Shown here piece after piece: positions 1 to 5,389 of a stretch of DNA of 6,522 nt. The notes below the pieces were generated by a model that did not search any database, had not been told where the DNA came from, and was given only the letters and a program-made list of their open reading frames with translations. The translations under genes and the position numbers were made by a program. Within the stretch, counting starts at the first letter, position 1. Every line of letters starts with the position of its first letter. Location: the NCBI GenBank assembly GCA_019454865.1, contig JACFNJ010000142.1:1-6522 (forward strand). Reading direction: 5' to 3'. This stretch comes from Bacteroidia bacterium. Lineage in GTDB: Bacteria > Bacteroidota > Bacteroidia > UKL13-3.

Positions 1-157
1 TACGAGCAAGTCCTTTTCCATCCAACTGATGGCAATTAGCACAATGGGTTTCATAAATTTGTAACCCATGCGCTACTTTCTGCATATCTACCGGGGTAAA
101 GTTTTCACTACATGAAACAATCAAAACGCATATTCCAAGTAAGATACGCATTTTCAT
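1..157 (-). CDS. Lipid-anchored c-type cytochrome, 3' end beyond the window
   Basis: Only the first 52 codons are present; the gene runs off the left edge. The translation opens MKMRILLGICVLIVSC, a short signal peptide ending in a lipobox (IVSC, acylated Cys16), so the protein should be tethered to a membrane outside the cytoplasm. A single haem-binding motif CANCH lies at residues 39-43, followed by QLDGKG, the usual context of class I cytochrome c. The axial Met and the end of the fold are not visible. Its ATG (157-155) shares one base with the stop of the SCO gene upstream (TAATG), so the two are almost certainly co-transcribed and translationally coupled. It probably carries electrons to or from the copper enzyme that SCO helps assemble; that role is inferred from position. 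The haem motif and signal peptide are direct observations. Confidence 0.88.
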   Translation of the reverse strand, partial: MKMRILLGICVLIVSCSENFTPVDMQKVAHGLQIYETHCANCHQLDGKGLAR

Positions 158-837
158 TATTTTTCAGTCAATAATCGTTTTATATCGTCCATCAATTGGT
201 TTACTTTCTCTTCGCTTGTGCCATCATATACACCTCTAACATGCAAATTTCTATCTACCAATACAAATCCTCCACTGTGGATGTATCCGCCCGGTGCTGT
301 GCTGTCTTTTTGTGCTGCCACAAAATATCCTTTTTCGGCAATGGAATAAATATCTTTACGCTTGCCGGTTAAAAACTGCCATTGTTTGCCATCAGCCCCT
401 AATCGCTCGGCATAATCTTTTAAAACCTCCTTGGTATCGTAGTCAGGGTCAATGGTGTGAGAAAGTATTATAACGTTGGTATCTCCTTTAAACTTATCAT
501 ACACTCGCATCATTTCCTTTTTCATAGTAGGGCAAATGGTAGGGCAACTGGTAAAAAAGAAATCAACAACGCTAACCTTTCCCAACATGTTGTAATCGGT
601 TACTGTATTTCCATCCTGATTGGTAAATTTAAATGAAGGAATACTTTGATATACGGTATCCACAACCGGTAACCCATCTACATATTTTACTTCAGTACTT
701 CTATTCCCATAATAGGGCAAAGTATTATTATTTTCCGCCTTTTCAGAATTTGTATTACCACTTGGTGAATTACTATTACCACATGCTGCAACAAATATTA
801 TCAAGCAAACACTAATCGTATTTATTAGCTTTTTCAT
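157..837 (-). CDS. sco1: SCO1/SenC family copper chaperone lipoprotein
   Basis: A thioredoxin-fold copper-binding protein of the SCO1/SenC family, 226 residues, a normal length. Family members deliver or reduce copper at the CuA site of cytochrome oxidase, and some act on other extracytoplasmic copper enzymes. The N-terminus is a lipoprotein signal with lipobox VAAC (Cys19), followed by an Asn/Ser-rich linker to about residue 40. The diagnostic copper ligands are present: CPTICP with Cys98 and Cys102 after the DFFFTS strand, and His187 in YIHSGGFVLVD. The gene starts 7 bp after the stop of the small lipoprotein gene and ends overlapping the next cytochrome c by one base, so the three form one unit. 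No clear Shine-Dalgarno sequence precedes the ATG. The family is secure; which oxidase or reductase it serves cannot be told from this window. Confidence 0.95.
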   Translation of the reverse strand: MKKLINTISVCLIIFVAACGNSNSPSGNTNSEKAENNNTLPYYGNRSTEVKYVDGLPVVDTVYQSIPSFKFTNQDGNTVTDYNMLGKVSVVDFFFTSCPTICPTMKKEMMRVYDKFKGDTNVIILSHTIDPDYDTKEVLKDYAERLGADGKQWQFLTGKRKDIYSIAEKGYFVAAQKDSTAPGGYIHSGGFVLVDRNLHVRGVYDGTSEEKVNQLMDDIKRLLTEK

Positions 838-844
838 GTATTAA

Positions 845-1234
845 TTATTTTAATGTAGCATTAGCTTTATTCAACACATCGTTTATTTGTACTTTCAATT
901 GATCCACCAACATCTTCTGTTCATTTAAAAATTTCAATTGAACATCTTCCGTTGCATCAGTAGGAAATTTATAATTACGCATCCACTGCATCATGTTGCT
1001 ATCTGCCTGATGTAAAGCTTTTGCTAAAGGCAAATAAGTTGCGCTATCAATACTTGCAAGGCTATCTGCTTTTTCGGCAAATTCAATTATTGAAGTCATG
1101 TGGGGCATTATCTCATCATGCACAGCATAAATTTGTTTTTCTAACTCAGCAACAGAACTGCTGCTTTTGTTTGAAGATTGGCTGCAAGAAAAAATAAGCA
1201 CAGAAAGCAACCCTGTATAAAAAATCTTTTTCAT
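845..1234 (-). CDS. Small helical lipoprotein, resembles Bacteroidota 'viral A-type inclusion protein' family
   Basis: A 129-residue lipoprotein of unknown function. The signal peptide ends in lipobox IFSC (Cys17), followed by a Ser-rich spacer (18-27). The rest looks entirely alpha-helical, probably a short helical bundle, with heptad-like stretches at 29-60 and 95-128. Two segments stand out: HDEIMPHM (39-46) and HQADSNMMQWM (75-85), which put His and Met residues close together. From memory, Bacteroidota proteins with HDEIMP and a WM..F.. segment are often named 'viral A-type inclusion protein', a name that describes coiled-coil similarity and not function. The gene is first in the unit with SCO and a cytochrome c, only 7 bp before SCO. 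I infer a periplasmic accessory role, perhaps metal binding; nothing in the sequence proves it. Confidence 0.85.
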   Translation of the reverse strand: MKKIFYTGLLSVLIFSCSQSSNKSSSSVAELEKQIYAVHDEIMPHMTSIIEFAEKADSLASIDSATYLPLAKALHQADSNMMQWMRNYKFPTDATEDVQLKFLNEQKMLVDQLKVQINDVLNKANATLK

Positions 1235-1249
1235 GTTTACTAAATAAAA

Positions 1250-1280
1250 TCGGGCGCAAATTTATACAATTTGCGCCCGA
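1250..1280 (-). terminator. Perfect 13-bp hairpin, rho-independent terminator of the monohaem cytochrome c gene
   Basis: The arms TCGGGCGCAAATT (1250-1262) and AATTTGCGCCCGA (1268-1280) are perfectly complementary around a 5-base loop. On the minus strand the stem is followed by TTTTATTT (1249-1242), as expected of an intrinsic terminator. It lies 22 bp after the stop of the cytochrome gene and 15 bp before the next start. The plus-strand side has no T run, so the signal acts on leftward transcription. It may separate the cytochrome from the SCO unit or attenuate read-through. Confidence 0.8.
1257..1264 (-). promoter_or_regulatory. Candidate -7 element of the SCO unit, inside the terminator stem
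   Basis: The minus strand reads TAAATTTG, an exact match to the Bacteroidota -7 consensus TAnnTTTG, which would start transcription near 1250 and leave a leader of roughly 16 bases before the ATG at 1234. No TTG/TTTG -33 element was found at the usual 17-23 bp spacing. The element lies within the hairpin, so the match could be a by-product of the stem sequence. Confidence 0.4.
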
Positions 1281-1302
1281 AAGCTAAATTAGATTCGTAT
1301 TC

Positions 1303-1704
1303 TTATTTCAAAGAGTTAATCCAACCTGCAATTTTCATTGCATCCTCTTTTGGTACATTTGGCAATGGAGCCATTGGAGGATAATCAGGCCAATGCTCAG
1401 GTTTTGGAGCATGAATTAATTCAACGATTTGCTCATCAGTATAATTCTTAGCTGCAACTTCTTGGTATGGAGGACCAATAATTTTTTCAGTAGCTGAATG
1501 GCAGGTTAAGCAAGTATGTTTGTTTAACAAGTCATTTATTTCAGCAGGTACTTCAACAGTGGCAGTTGCTTCCGGTGCAGGTGCAGCAGCCTCAGTAGCC
1601 GGTTCAGCAGCTGGAGCTGTTGTTTCTGTTGCAGGTGTAGAAGACTGTCCGCATGCTATAGCTAATGCAGCAATAGCAAAGAAAGGTAAAACACGTTTTT
1701 TCAT
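1303..1704 (-). CDS. Monohaem c-type cytochrome lipoprotein with Ala/Pro-rich tether
   Basis: The start is placed at the ATG at 1704, giving 133 residues. A longer reading to a TTG at 1740 adds 12 residues in front of the signal peptide and is unlikely. The signal peptide MKKRVLPFFAIAALAIAC ends in a lipobox-like site (Cys18). Residues 21-53 are a low-complexity Ala/Pro/Thr/Glu linker. The class I cytochrome c domain follows: haem site CLTCH at 65-69, an IGPPYQEVA segment at 76-84, a candidate axial Met111 in YPPMAPLP, and a closing helix ending GWINSLK. The small size and the IGPPY element recall c551/c552-type electron shuttles. The linker would let the haem domain swing from the membrane to partners, which is inference. 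The gene has its own promoter region upstream and a strong terminator downstream, so it may be expressed alone. Confidence 0.92.
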   Translation of the reverse strand: MKKRVLPFFAIAALAIACGQSSTPATETTAPAAEPATEAAAPAPEATATVEVPAEINDLLNKHTCLTCHSATEKIIGPPYQEVAAKNYTDEQIVELIHAPKPEHWPDYPPMAPLPNVPKEDAMKIAGWINSLK

Positions 1705-1745
1705 AAATTGTAAATCTTTTGTTATATTTTGAGGGTTCAAACTTA

Positions 1746-1769
1746 ATAATGGACAAATTTATCCATTAT
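1746..1769. repeat. Second inverted repeat overlapping the operator candidate
   Basis: ATAATGGA (1746-1753) pairs with TCCATTAT (1762-1769) around the 8-base loop that holds the -7 element. The right arm shares ATTAT with the left arm of the palindrome at 1765-1784, so the two structures cannot form at the same time on one strand. Confidence 0.5.
1754..1761 (-). promoter_or_regulatory. Candidate -7 promoter element of the monohaem cytochrome c gene
   Basis: The minus strand reads TAAATTTG, an exact match to the Bacteroidota -7 consensus TAnnTTTG, about 50 bp before the ATG at 1704. Transcription would begin near 1750. There is no TTG at 17-23 bp upstream; the equivalent place is taken by the palindrome at 1765-1784. 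This would fit a promoter that depends on, or is blocked by, a regulator. Confidence 0.5.
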
Positions 1770-1784
1770 GACTTTTGTCATAAT
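1765..1784. promoter_or_regulatory. Perfect palindrome, candidate operator of CRP/FNR type
   Basis: ATTATGAC (1765-1772) and GTCATAAT (1777-1784) form perfect 8-bp arms around TTTT. The core TGAC-N4-GTCA has the spacing of sites bound by CRP/FNR-family dimers (compare TTGAT-N4-ATCAA for FNR). It is separated by 3 bp from the -7 element of the cytochrome c promoter, over the place where a -33 box would be. Assignment to a particular regulator is not possible; a simple hairpin is the alternative. Confidence 0.45.
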
Positions 1785-1811
1785 TTCTTGACAATTTATG
1801 CACCTTTATTT

Positions 1812-2012
1812 TTAAATTGTCCTATATTCATGTGTTTCAGATATTTCGTTTAAACACTCCCAACACAAACAATTTGTAAAATTTTCTTTGAGTTGCAAAA
1901 GTGTAGTTTGAGTTAATAAAACAGTATTGCAAAAGCATTTGGAAATATCATTTGAATTGCAGTAAAATTTCTTACCGCATTTGGGACAGTATTTTTCTAT
2001 TTCGGTTTTCAC
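1812..2012 (-). CDS. Cysteine-rich CWC family small protein
   Basis: A 66-residue protein with eight cysteines at 9, 12, 18, 26, 28, 48, 50 and 53. The order CPKCGKKFYC, then CFC, then CLCWECL matches the cysteine-rich CWC family, with CFC standing in for the eponymous CWC. The paired CxxC and CxC motifs suggest zinc binding; the family's function is unknown to me. There is no signal peptide, so it is expected in the cytoplasm. The start is GTG at 2012, two bases after the TAG of the T9SS protein gene; the junction TAGGAGTG even contains an AGGAG, though too close to the GTG to be a normal ribosome site. Translational coupling to the upstream gene is likely. Confidence 0.85.
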   Translation of the reverse strand: MKTEIEKYCPKCGKKFYCNSNDISKCFCNTVLLTQTTLLQLKENFTNCLCWECLNEISETHEYRTI

Positions 2013-2014
2013 TC

Positions 2015-3013
2015 CTATTGCACAATTATTTTCTGCACCTGAGCCGATGATCCTTGTTTAATCCAAATAAAATATACCCCTGCTTGCAAGTTTTGCAACG
2101 TATAGTTTGTTTGTTTTTGCAGTGATAAAATCTGTTTTCCAAAAATATCGGTTAGTATAAAATCAAACTTTTGCGAAGTGTTTGGCAATATGTATATGGG
2201 CTGATTATCTGTTGCCGGATTTGGGTATATGCTTAACAGAGGCAGTGTTTTTACTTCATTTACAGCACTAGCTAAATCAGCATGAATTACCCCAACAGCA
2301 TCTAAATCAAACCCACCCGAAGGAAACTCTGTTGGCCAAGGGTCGTTTACTTTATTTCCTTTGCTATCGCGTGTGCAATATCTACTATCAATATTCCCAA
2401 CCACATCTATAATTTTTACATGTGTAATTTTATTAACATCTAACTCCGGAATTCCGGTTAAATCCTCCAAATCAAAAGGAGTTCCGTAATTAGCAATATA
2501 TTTTCCGGCAAAGTTATGTATGGTTGAAGCGTCTATTCCTTCAAAGCTTTCTACTTGCGTTAAGGTATCTAAATTACTTATTGCCGGAAATCGGAAAAAA
2601 TGTATCCCATCGCTGCTAACTTCAACAAATGCCAGTTCTAAAAATGCTTTACCTGGATTTAAGTTTTCATCAATAAATCCATTTTCAAATATTACAAAAT
2701 CGGCTCCGTTTCCATTTTTAATTGGATGTGTAAAAGTTACTGTAGCACTACCACCATCACCCAAACTTACAATTTTATTATCCGCTTTTCCGGTTGCAGC
2801 AGTGCTGTCGCCTACGGTAGTATAACCTACTGCTACATTAGTGCAATTTTGTAATCCACGGGTAATTTTTGCTTCATTTGCCCATGCAATAATTATGCTG
2901 CTGTCTTTATGTATTGCAGTACTCCCTGCATTGCCTACTTGAGGCGGATACTGTGCAGCAGCGATAAAAGGCAGTAATATTGAACACGAAATTAAAAGGA
3001 AATTTATTCTCAT
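2015..3013 (-). CDS. T9SS-exported cell-surface protein of unknown function
   Basis: A 332-residue secreted protein. A signal peptide (1-20, cleavage likely after AAA before Gln21) leads into a domain at about 25-245 that I cannot name. It is rich in beta-strand patterns and conserved-looking acidic and Gly segments: SLGDGGSATVTF (83-94), NGNGADFVIFENGF (100-113), ELAFVEVSSDG (126-136), KYIANYGTPFDL (171-182), ITHVKIIDVVG (196-206), NDPWPTEF (223-230) and SGGFDLDAVGVI (232-243). I recall this pattern from Bacteroidota surface proteins annotated only by their sorting signal. Residues from about 258 (LPLLSIYPNPATD) to 332 are a typical type A T9SS C-terminal sorting domain, with LTDIFGKQI and LQAGVYFIWI, which directs passage across the outer membrane and anchoring or release. 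It lies 37 bp after the acyltransferase gene and 2 bp before the CWC gene. Confidence 0.88.
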   Translation of the reverse strand: MRINFLLISCSILLPFIAAAQYPPQVGNAGSTAIHKDSSIIIAWANEAKITRGLQNCTNVAVGYTTVGDSTAATGKADNKIVSLGDGGSATVTFTHPIKNGNGADFVIFENGFIDENLNPGKAFLELAFVEVSSDGIHFFRFPAISNLDTLTQVESFEGIDASTIHNFAGKYIANYGTPFDLEDLTGIPELDVNKITHVKIIDVVGNIDSRYCTRDSKGNKVNDPWPTEFPSGGFDLDAVGVIHADLASAVNEVKTLPLLSIYPNPATDNQPIYILPNTSQKFDFILTDIFGKQILSLQKQTNYTLQNLQAGVYFIWIKQGSSAQVQKIIVQ

Positions 3014-3050
3014 ATTTATCTTAAAAAAGTGAGGTGCAAATTATCAAAAT

Positions 3051-3914
3051 TTAATTAATCGCACGTTTATGTTTCCATCTTCGGTGACTCCAAAGCCAAT
3101 ATGCAGGTTGATTTTGTATATCATGCTCCAGACGCTTCATAAATTCAGCTGTAATCCATCCATCCGGTGTACAAGAAGAGTTGCTTGTAAGTTCATAAAA
3201 TGTTGTTTCGTAATAACCACGTTTTACTTTTTTTTGCGACACATACACAACCGGAAAATTATATCGTTTTGCAATCTTTTCAGTTCCTACAAATACCGGT
3301 GTTTCCTGGTGTAAAAAATTAACCCAATAAGCACTTTCAGGCATGGGAGTTTGGTCGGCTATAAATGCTAAAATCGAGAATTTATCTTTTAATTCGTTTG
3401 CTTTACGAAACGTTTGCTGCATAGATACTAAAGTCATCCCTTTTCGGCTACGTATTTTTATCATAAACCAATCAAAAAAAGCATTACTTAACGGATGATA
3501 AATTCCATACAAAGGTGCAAAATTTAATGTATCAAATGCAGGTCCGCTCCACTCCCAGTTTCCTTGATGCCCCAATACAAACAAAAAAGGGCGGTTTGAA
3601 TATTTATTTAAAAATTCGACATTTGTAAATCGCATTCTTTTGTGCAATTCATTTTTGCTAAATGTGGCTAATTTCAACGTTTCAATAATTACATCCACCA
3701 TGTGTTTGTAATATTCCTTTTCTATTTGTTTCAGTTCTTTGTCTGATTTATCAGGAAATGAATTTTTAAGGTTTTGTGCAACTACATTTCTACGGTATTT
3801 AACTATATAATAAAGCAAAACATACAACCCCGATGACAATACGTACAATACTCGCAATGGCAAAACAAACAGGAGATAAATAGGAAAAGCTAAAATTGGG
3901 TAATACCATTTCAT
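3051..3914 (-). CDS. LpxL/HtrB-type lipid A (lysophospholipid) acyltransferase
   Basis: Member of the LpxL/LpxM/HtrB lysophospholipid acyltransferase family, 287 residues, normal for Bacteroidota versions. Such enzymes add a secondary acyl chain to the lipid A precursor at the inner membrane, using acyl-ACP. An N-terminal membrane segment (about 5-38) precedes the cytoplasmic catalytic domain. The HX4E catalytic pair is visible in GHQGNWEW (His116, Glu121). Also present are FIADQTP (184-190), the following AYWVNFLHQETPVFVG segment, which belongs to the acyl-acceptor region, and the closing YWLWSHRRWK (272-281) that is characteristic of the family. It starts 48 bp from the divergent Gre-like gene and seems to be the first gene of the leftward series. 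Some relatives in this phylum act on ornithine or other lipids, so the exact acceptor is open. Confidence 0.93.
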   Translation of the reverse strand: MKWYYPILAFPIYLLFVLPLRVLYVLSSGLYVLLYYIVKYRRNVVAQNLKNSFPDKSDKELKQIEKEYYKHMVDVIIETLKLATFSKNELHKRMRFTNVEFLNKYSNRPFLFVLGHQGNWEWSGPAFDTLNFAPLYGIYHPLSNAFFDWFMIKIRSRKGMTLVSMQQTFRKANELKDKFSILAFIADQTPMPESAYWVNFLHQETPVFVGTEKIAKRYNFPVVYVSQKKVKRGYYETTFYELTSNSSCTPDGWITAEFMKRLEHDIQNQPAYWLWSHRRWKHKRAIN

Positions 3915-3919
3915 GCCTA

Positions 3920-3927
3920 CAAATGAA
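3920..3927 (-). promoter_or_regulatory. Weak candidate -7 element of the acyltransferase gene
   Basis: The minus strand reads TTCATTTG, one mismatch from TAnnTTTG, ending 5 bases before the ATG at 3914. If used, the transcript would begin at or next to the start codon. It shares the 48-bp divergent spacer with the promoter of the Gre-like gene. Confidence 0.3.
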
Positions 3928-3949
3928 CTATTTTTTTATGGATAAAAAC

Positions 3950-3957
3950 TACTTTTG
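3950..3957 (+). promoter_or_regulatory. -7 promoter element of the Gre-like gene, nearly leaderless
   Basis: TACTTTTG matches TAnnTTTG exactly and ends 5 bases before the ATG at 3963. By the normal Bacteroidota geometry the transcript would begin at about 3961-3964, which leaves no room for a ribosome binding site. No clear TTG -33 box is present; the upstream spacer is T-rich. Confidence 0.6.
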
Positions 3958-3962
3958 TACGA

Positions 3963-4421
3963 ATGAATTCGGAATTTAAACAATTGGTTTTTCAACATTG
4001 TATTAGCACATTGAAACAACGTATTGCTGATATGGAAAAAGATTTGGCAGATATACAAGAAAGTGCTAACAGTGAAGAAAAAAGCAGTGCAGGCGATAAA
4101 TACGAAACAGGCAGAGCAATGAGCCATATAAGCAGAGACATGAATGCTAAACAGTTATTTATGCTAAAGAAAAATTACGAAGAACTGCTTGCTGTAAATA
4201 TCCATGCTAATGAGCCTTATATTCATAAGGGCTCAATTGTAAAACTAAGTAACCAACAATTAATATTTATAGCTAGTAGCTTGGGTTCAATTACTGTTAA
4301 CCATATAAAACTTGTGGTTGTTTCTGTAGATGCCCCAATTTCAAAACTATTAATTGGAAGAAAAAATGGTGATACTTTTACACTGAATAATCAGAAAATT
4401 AAAATAGAGATTGTCGTTTAA
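3963..4421 (+). CDS. GreA/GreB-like protein of the short Bacteroidota type
   Basis: A 152-residue protein with the architecture of a Gre transcript-cleavage factor: an N-terminal coiled coil (about 5-80) and a C-terminal beta-rich FKBP-like domain (about 88-152). The hairpin tip of the coil carries SSAGDKYETGRAM (41-53), a hallmark of this family; its Asp45 and Glu48 are placed like the acidic tip residues that GreA inserts into the RNA polymerase channel. The C-terminal part contains GSIVKLSNQQLIFIASS and the SPISKLLIG-like segment APISKLLIGRKNGD (124-137), equivalent to the Gre 'P(L)G.A.LG...GD' region. From memory, close relatives are often mislabelled '3-oxoacyl-ACP synthase'; nothing here resembles a ketoacyl synthase. 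Whether it truly cleaves backtracked RNA or competes with Gre factors is unknown. It is transcribed rightward from its own promoter, divergent from the acyltransferase. Confidence 0.82.
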   Translation: MNSEFKQLVFQHCISTLKQRIADMEKDLADIQESANSEEKSSAGDKYETGRAMSHISRDMNAKQLFMLKKNYEELLAVNIHANEPYIHKGSIVKLSNQQLIFIASSLGSITVNHIKLVVVSVDAPISKLLIGRKNGDTFTLNNQKIKIEIVV

Positions 4422-4458
4422 TTAGTATTTACAAATACAATATTTAATAGTATTTAAC

Positions 4459-4490
4459 TTGATAATAAAGTGTAGTTTTCTATATTTTTG
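4459..4490 (+). promoter_or_regulatory. Promoter of the AraC-family regulator gene
   Basis: TTG at 4459-4461 and TATTTTTG at 4483-4490 are separated by 21 bp, fitting the Bacteroidota pattern TTG-N17-23-TAnnTTTG. Transcription should begin near 4494-4497. This is the most complete promoter in the window and shows that the regulator can be transcribed independently of the Gre-like gene. Confidence 0.6.
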
Positions 4491-4533
4491 AAAGAAAGTG
4501 TTCTTATTTCGTTTCAAAAAAAATGAATGGAAA

Positions 4534-5352
4534 ATGATTTCCTCCACCAAAATATATGTTCCAAATTCACACACCGAAAAATATTTTATTAGAAATATTT
4601 GGAGTGTAAATGAACTAGACACATGTGAACGAATAGAAACCATTTTGCCCAAAGGAAATGCTGAGATTATTCTTAATAATTCGGATAAAATTGTTTACCT
4701 CAGTTCGGGAATAAATACTCCACAGGTTCTACCTGCTTGTTTTATTAATGGTGTAAACTTTAAACCGGTAAAACTTATAAAAAATGGTCAACAACAATTT
4801 ATTGGCATTCAATTAAATCCTATTGGATTAAAAGTACTTTTTAATATATCGGTAAAAGAATTTAACAACAAAGTTATAGATGGCAATAGTGTTTGCGGTT
4901 CGCTAAATACATTACGCAATATCGTATTTTCCAAAAACTCATTTGAAGAGCAAGTATATTTAATAAGAAAATGGATACATTACAGAATAGCGGTTTCAAA
5001 ATTTTACCACAAACTAATTGAAGTAAATGAATTGTTTTTTTCAAAACAACTGAACGAAACTACTGTTAGAGAATTATGTATAAACAATCACCTATCAGAA
5101 AGACACATGCGTAGAATTGCCGGGGAATGGCTAGGTATGAAAACTGAAACTTTTATAAGTTACAACAAGTACCTTACCGCACTTCATTTAATGCATAATT
5201 CCACTAAAAATTTAACACAAATTGGTATGGAAGCAGGATATTTTGACCAATCGCATTTTATACGTGAGTTCAAATCGTTTGCTGATATTACCCCAAAAGA
5301 ATACAAAGCGTCCTATTACAGTGTACCCGGACATATTATTTCAAATGTATAA
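4534..5352 (+). CDS. AraC-family transcriptional regulator with DUF6597-like N-terminal domain
   Basis: From the ATG at 4534 the protein has 272 residues. An in-frame GTG at 4498 would add 12 residues (VFLFRF...) but would lie at the predicted transcript start, so the ATG is preferred. The N-terminal half opens with the pattern of DUF6597-type sensor domains (HTEKYFIRNIWSVNE, then ILPKGNAEIILN and GIQLNP), presumably a ligand-binding beta-barrel; the ligand is unknown. The C-terminal ~100 residues are the AraC double helix-turn-helix: TVRELCINNHLSERHMRRIAG for the first and LTQIGMEAGYFDQSHFIREFKSFADITPKEY for the second, ending in the classic PKEYK. The gene sits 75 bp upstream of the dihaem cytochrome c in the same direction, which makes that cytochrome its likeliest target (inference). 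Confidence 0.92.
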   Translation: MISSTKIYVPNSHTEKYFIRNIWSVNELDTCERIETILPKGNAEIILNNSDKIVYLSSGINTPQVLPACFINGVNFKPVKLIKNGQQQFIGIQLNPIGLKVLFNISVKEFNNKVIDGNSVCGSLNTLRNIVFSKNSFEEQVYLIRKWIHYRIAVSKFYHKLIEVNELFFSKQLNETTVRELCINNHLSERHMRRIAGEWLGMKTETFISYNKYLTALHLMHNSTKNLTQIGMEAGYFDQSHFIREFKSFADITPKEYKASYYSVPGHIISNV

Positions 5353-5389
5353 ATGTCCGCTTTATACAATTTTCTGTAATACAATTGGA

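Noticed and set aside
1520..1732. Open plus-strand frame rich in Val, Ala and Gly
   Set aside because: It is the mirror of the Ala/Pro-rich linker of the cytochrome; composition-driven, with no supporting signal.
1303..1740. Longer form of the monohaem cytochrome starting at a TTG at 1740
   Set aside because: It would put 12 extra residues before a textbook lipoprotein signal peptide, and the ATG at 1704 begins MKK as the other lipoproteins here do.
2520..2825. 101-codon plus-strand frame opposite the T9SS gene
   Set aside because: It is wholly antisense to a gene with clear signal peptide and sorting domain, and its product has no recognisable features.
4424..4455. Repeated GTATTTA-like strings and a small dyad after the Gre-like gene as a terminator
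   Set aside because: The dyad GTATTT/AAATAC has almost no loop, is all AT-rich, and no T run follows.
4498..4533. GTG start of the AraC gene giving VFLFRFKKNEWK in front
   Set aside because: It lies at the predicted transcription start, and the sensor domain pattern begins after the ATG at 4534. The likeness of this stretch to the start of the dihaem cytochrome (FLFR in both) seems to be chance.
4422..4652. Minus-strand frame over the AraC start region
   Set aside because: It overlaps the AraC promoter and coding start; the product is Phe/Ile/Lys-rich, as expected of random AT-rich sequence.
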